Below, piece by piece: positions 40,563-40,814 of a DNA stretch of 40,814 nucleotides. Under the pieces are notes generated by a model that was given only the letters and a program-made list of their open reading frames with translations, ran no database searches and was not told the origin of the DNA. Within the stretch, counting starts at the first letter, position 1. Each line of letters opens with the position of its first letter. The translations under genes and the position numbers were made by a program. Origin of the DNA: Oscillospiraceae bacterium (GTDB lineage: Bacteria > Bacillota > Clostridia > Oscillospirales > Ruminococcaceae); assembly GCA_017847885.1 (NCBI GenBank), contig JAGAUA010000045.1:1-40814 (forward strand). The letters are read 5' to 3'.

Positions 40563-40814
40563 TATTCTATCTCCCTGAACGAAAATGGCACAAGCATATT
40601 TTTCGCAATATCGCCAAGCGTAGCTATTGCTCTTTCAGCTTCTTCCACGTCTTTACGAAAAACGCACTTTTCAGTATTTACAGTTTTTGCGATCTTGTTC
40701 AAAGCAAGCAACGGCTCATTAAGTGAATAATTGATATCGTTGCTCTCGTCCGATAAATTGCAGTAAAAAATTTTACCGTCAAGACTCTTACTACGAATAT
40801 ACACCGCAGGAAGC
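40562..40814 (-). CDS. Possible MobC-like relaxosome protein, C-terminal part
   Basis: At least 80 residues read leftward from the window edge. A GTG lies at 40804, but the frame stays open to the edge, so the start may be outside. ALNKIAKTVNTEKCVFRKDVEEAERAIATLGDIAKNM resembles the helical C terminus of plasmid mobilization protein MobC, which sits directly before relaxases and helps open oriT. The similarity is weak and by eye. It overlaps the relaxase start by one base, so the two are translationally coupled. Confidence 0.55.
   Translation of the reverse strand, partial: LPAVYIRSKSLDGKIFYCNLSDESNDINYSLNEPLLALNKIAKTVNTEKCVFRKDVEEAERAIATLGDIAKNMLVPFSFREIE

Larger units (their letters stand above)
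37285..40814. mobile_element. Left end of an integrative mobilizable/conjugative element (runs off the window)
   Basis: From about 37285 the sequence carries, all leftward, a large serine recombinase at the very end, a 53-residue ORF, a MobP-type relaxase and a possible MobC-like accessory gene. This is the usual layout of one end of a serine-recombinase element. It interrupts ssuA. The exact attachment site cannot be fixed without the right end, and lies between about 37265 and 37293. The element has shorter spacing and a more AT-rich look than its surroundings. Confidence 0.82.

Noticed and set aside
1..40814. CRISPR arrays, rRNA or tRNA genes
   Set aside because: No regularly spaced repeats, no conserved rRNA stretches and no tRNA cloverleaf with a TTCGANNC-type arm were noticed when reading both strands by eye.

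Overview
The window looks like a chromosomal segment of an anaerobic, gut- or rumen-type Clostridia, most likely Oscillospiraceae/Ruminococcaceae. This placement is an inference from strong GGAGG ribosome binding sites, sigma-A promoters with 17-bp spacers, ferredoxin-linked sulfur enzymes and the gene families present. No rRNA, tRNA or CRISPR array was seen.

Region 1 (1-2130): the tail of a response-regulator receiver domain, a DegV-family lipid-binding protein, and an isolated undecaprenyl-phosphate sugar transferase behind a promoter whose -10 box sits inside a 12+12-bp palindrome.

Region 2 (2219-15843): one long rightward sulfate-assimilation operon. It starts with a consensus promoter, a small inverted repeat and an 18-codon leader ORF ending Arg-Cys-stop. 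Then come the sulfate ABC transporter (sbp, cysT, cysW, cysA), a MetY-type O-acetylhomoserine sulfhydrylase, a small siroheme/ferredoxin sulfite reductase, TusA, thioredoxin, and a sulfur carrier with its E1 enzyme and JAMM protease (HcyS/HcyF/HcyD type). The operon ends with a thioredoxin reductase-like flavoprotein, AprA/AprB APS reductase and the CysD/CysN ATP sulfurylase. Together these give sulfate, APS, sulfite, sulfide, HcyS thiocarboxylate and finally homocysteine.

Region 3 (15944-24305, leftward): aliphatic amidase amiE, the urea ABC transporter urtABCDE, a nitrilase-family amidohydrolase and an iron-dependent alcohol dehydrogenase. A 174-bp MITE-like element lies between urtC and urtD and supplies the end of the urtC reading frame. 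The amiE leader holds a terminator-like hairpin.

Region 4 (24306-33580, rightward, divergent from region 3): an AraC-type response regulator, a soluble PAS histidine kinase, a cytidylate-kinase-like protein and a urease operon (ureAB fusion, ureC, two unrecognised small membrane proteins, ureE, ureF, ureG, ureD). Regions 3 and 4 form an amide/urea nitrogen-scavenging island around a central two-component system.

Region 5 (33588-37290): a LacI-family regulator and a sulfonate/taurine-type ABC transporter (ssuC, ssuB, ssuA) that are all damaged except ssuC. lacI has one frameshift and ssuB has two, each explained by one missing A in an A-run, and ssuA is cut short by a mobile element. A second tiny ORF ending Arg-Cys-stop precedes ssuA and shares a downstream motif with the leader of region 2.

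Region 6 (about 37290 to the window end): the left end of an integrative mobilizable or conjugative element, with a large serine recombinase, a 53-residue ORF, a MobP-type relaxase and the end of a possible MobC-like accessory protein.
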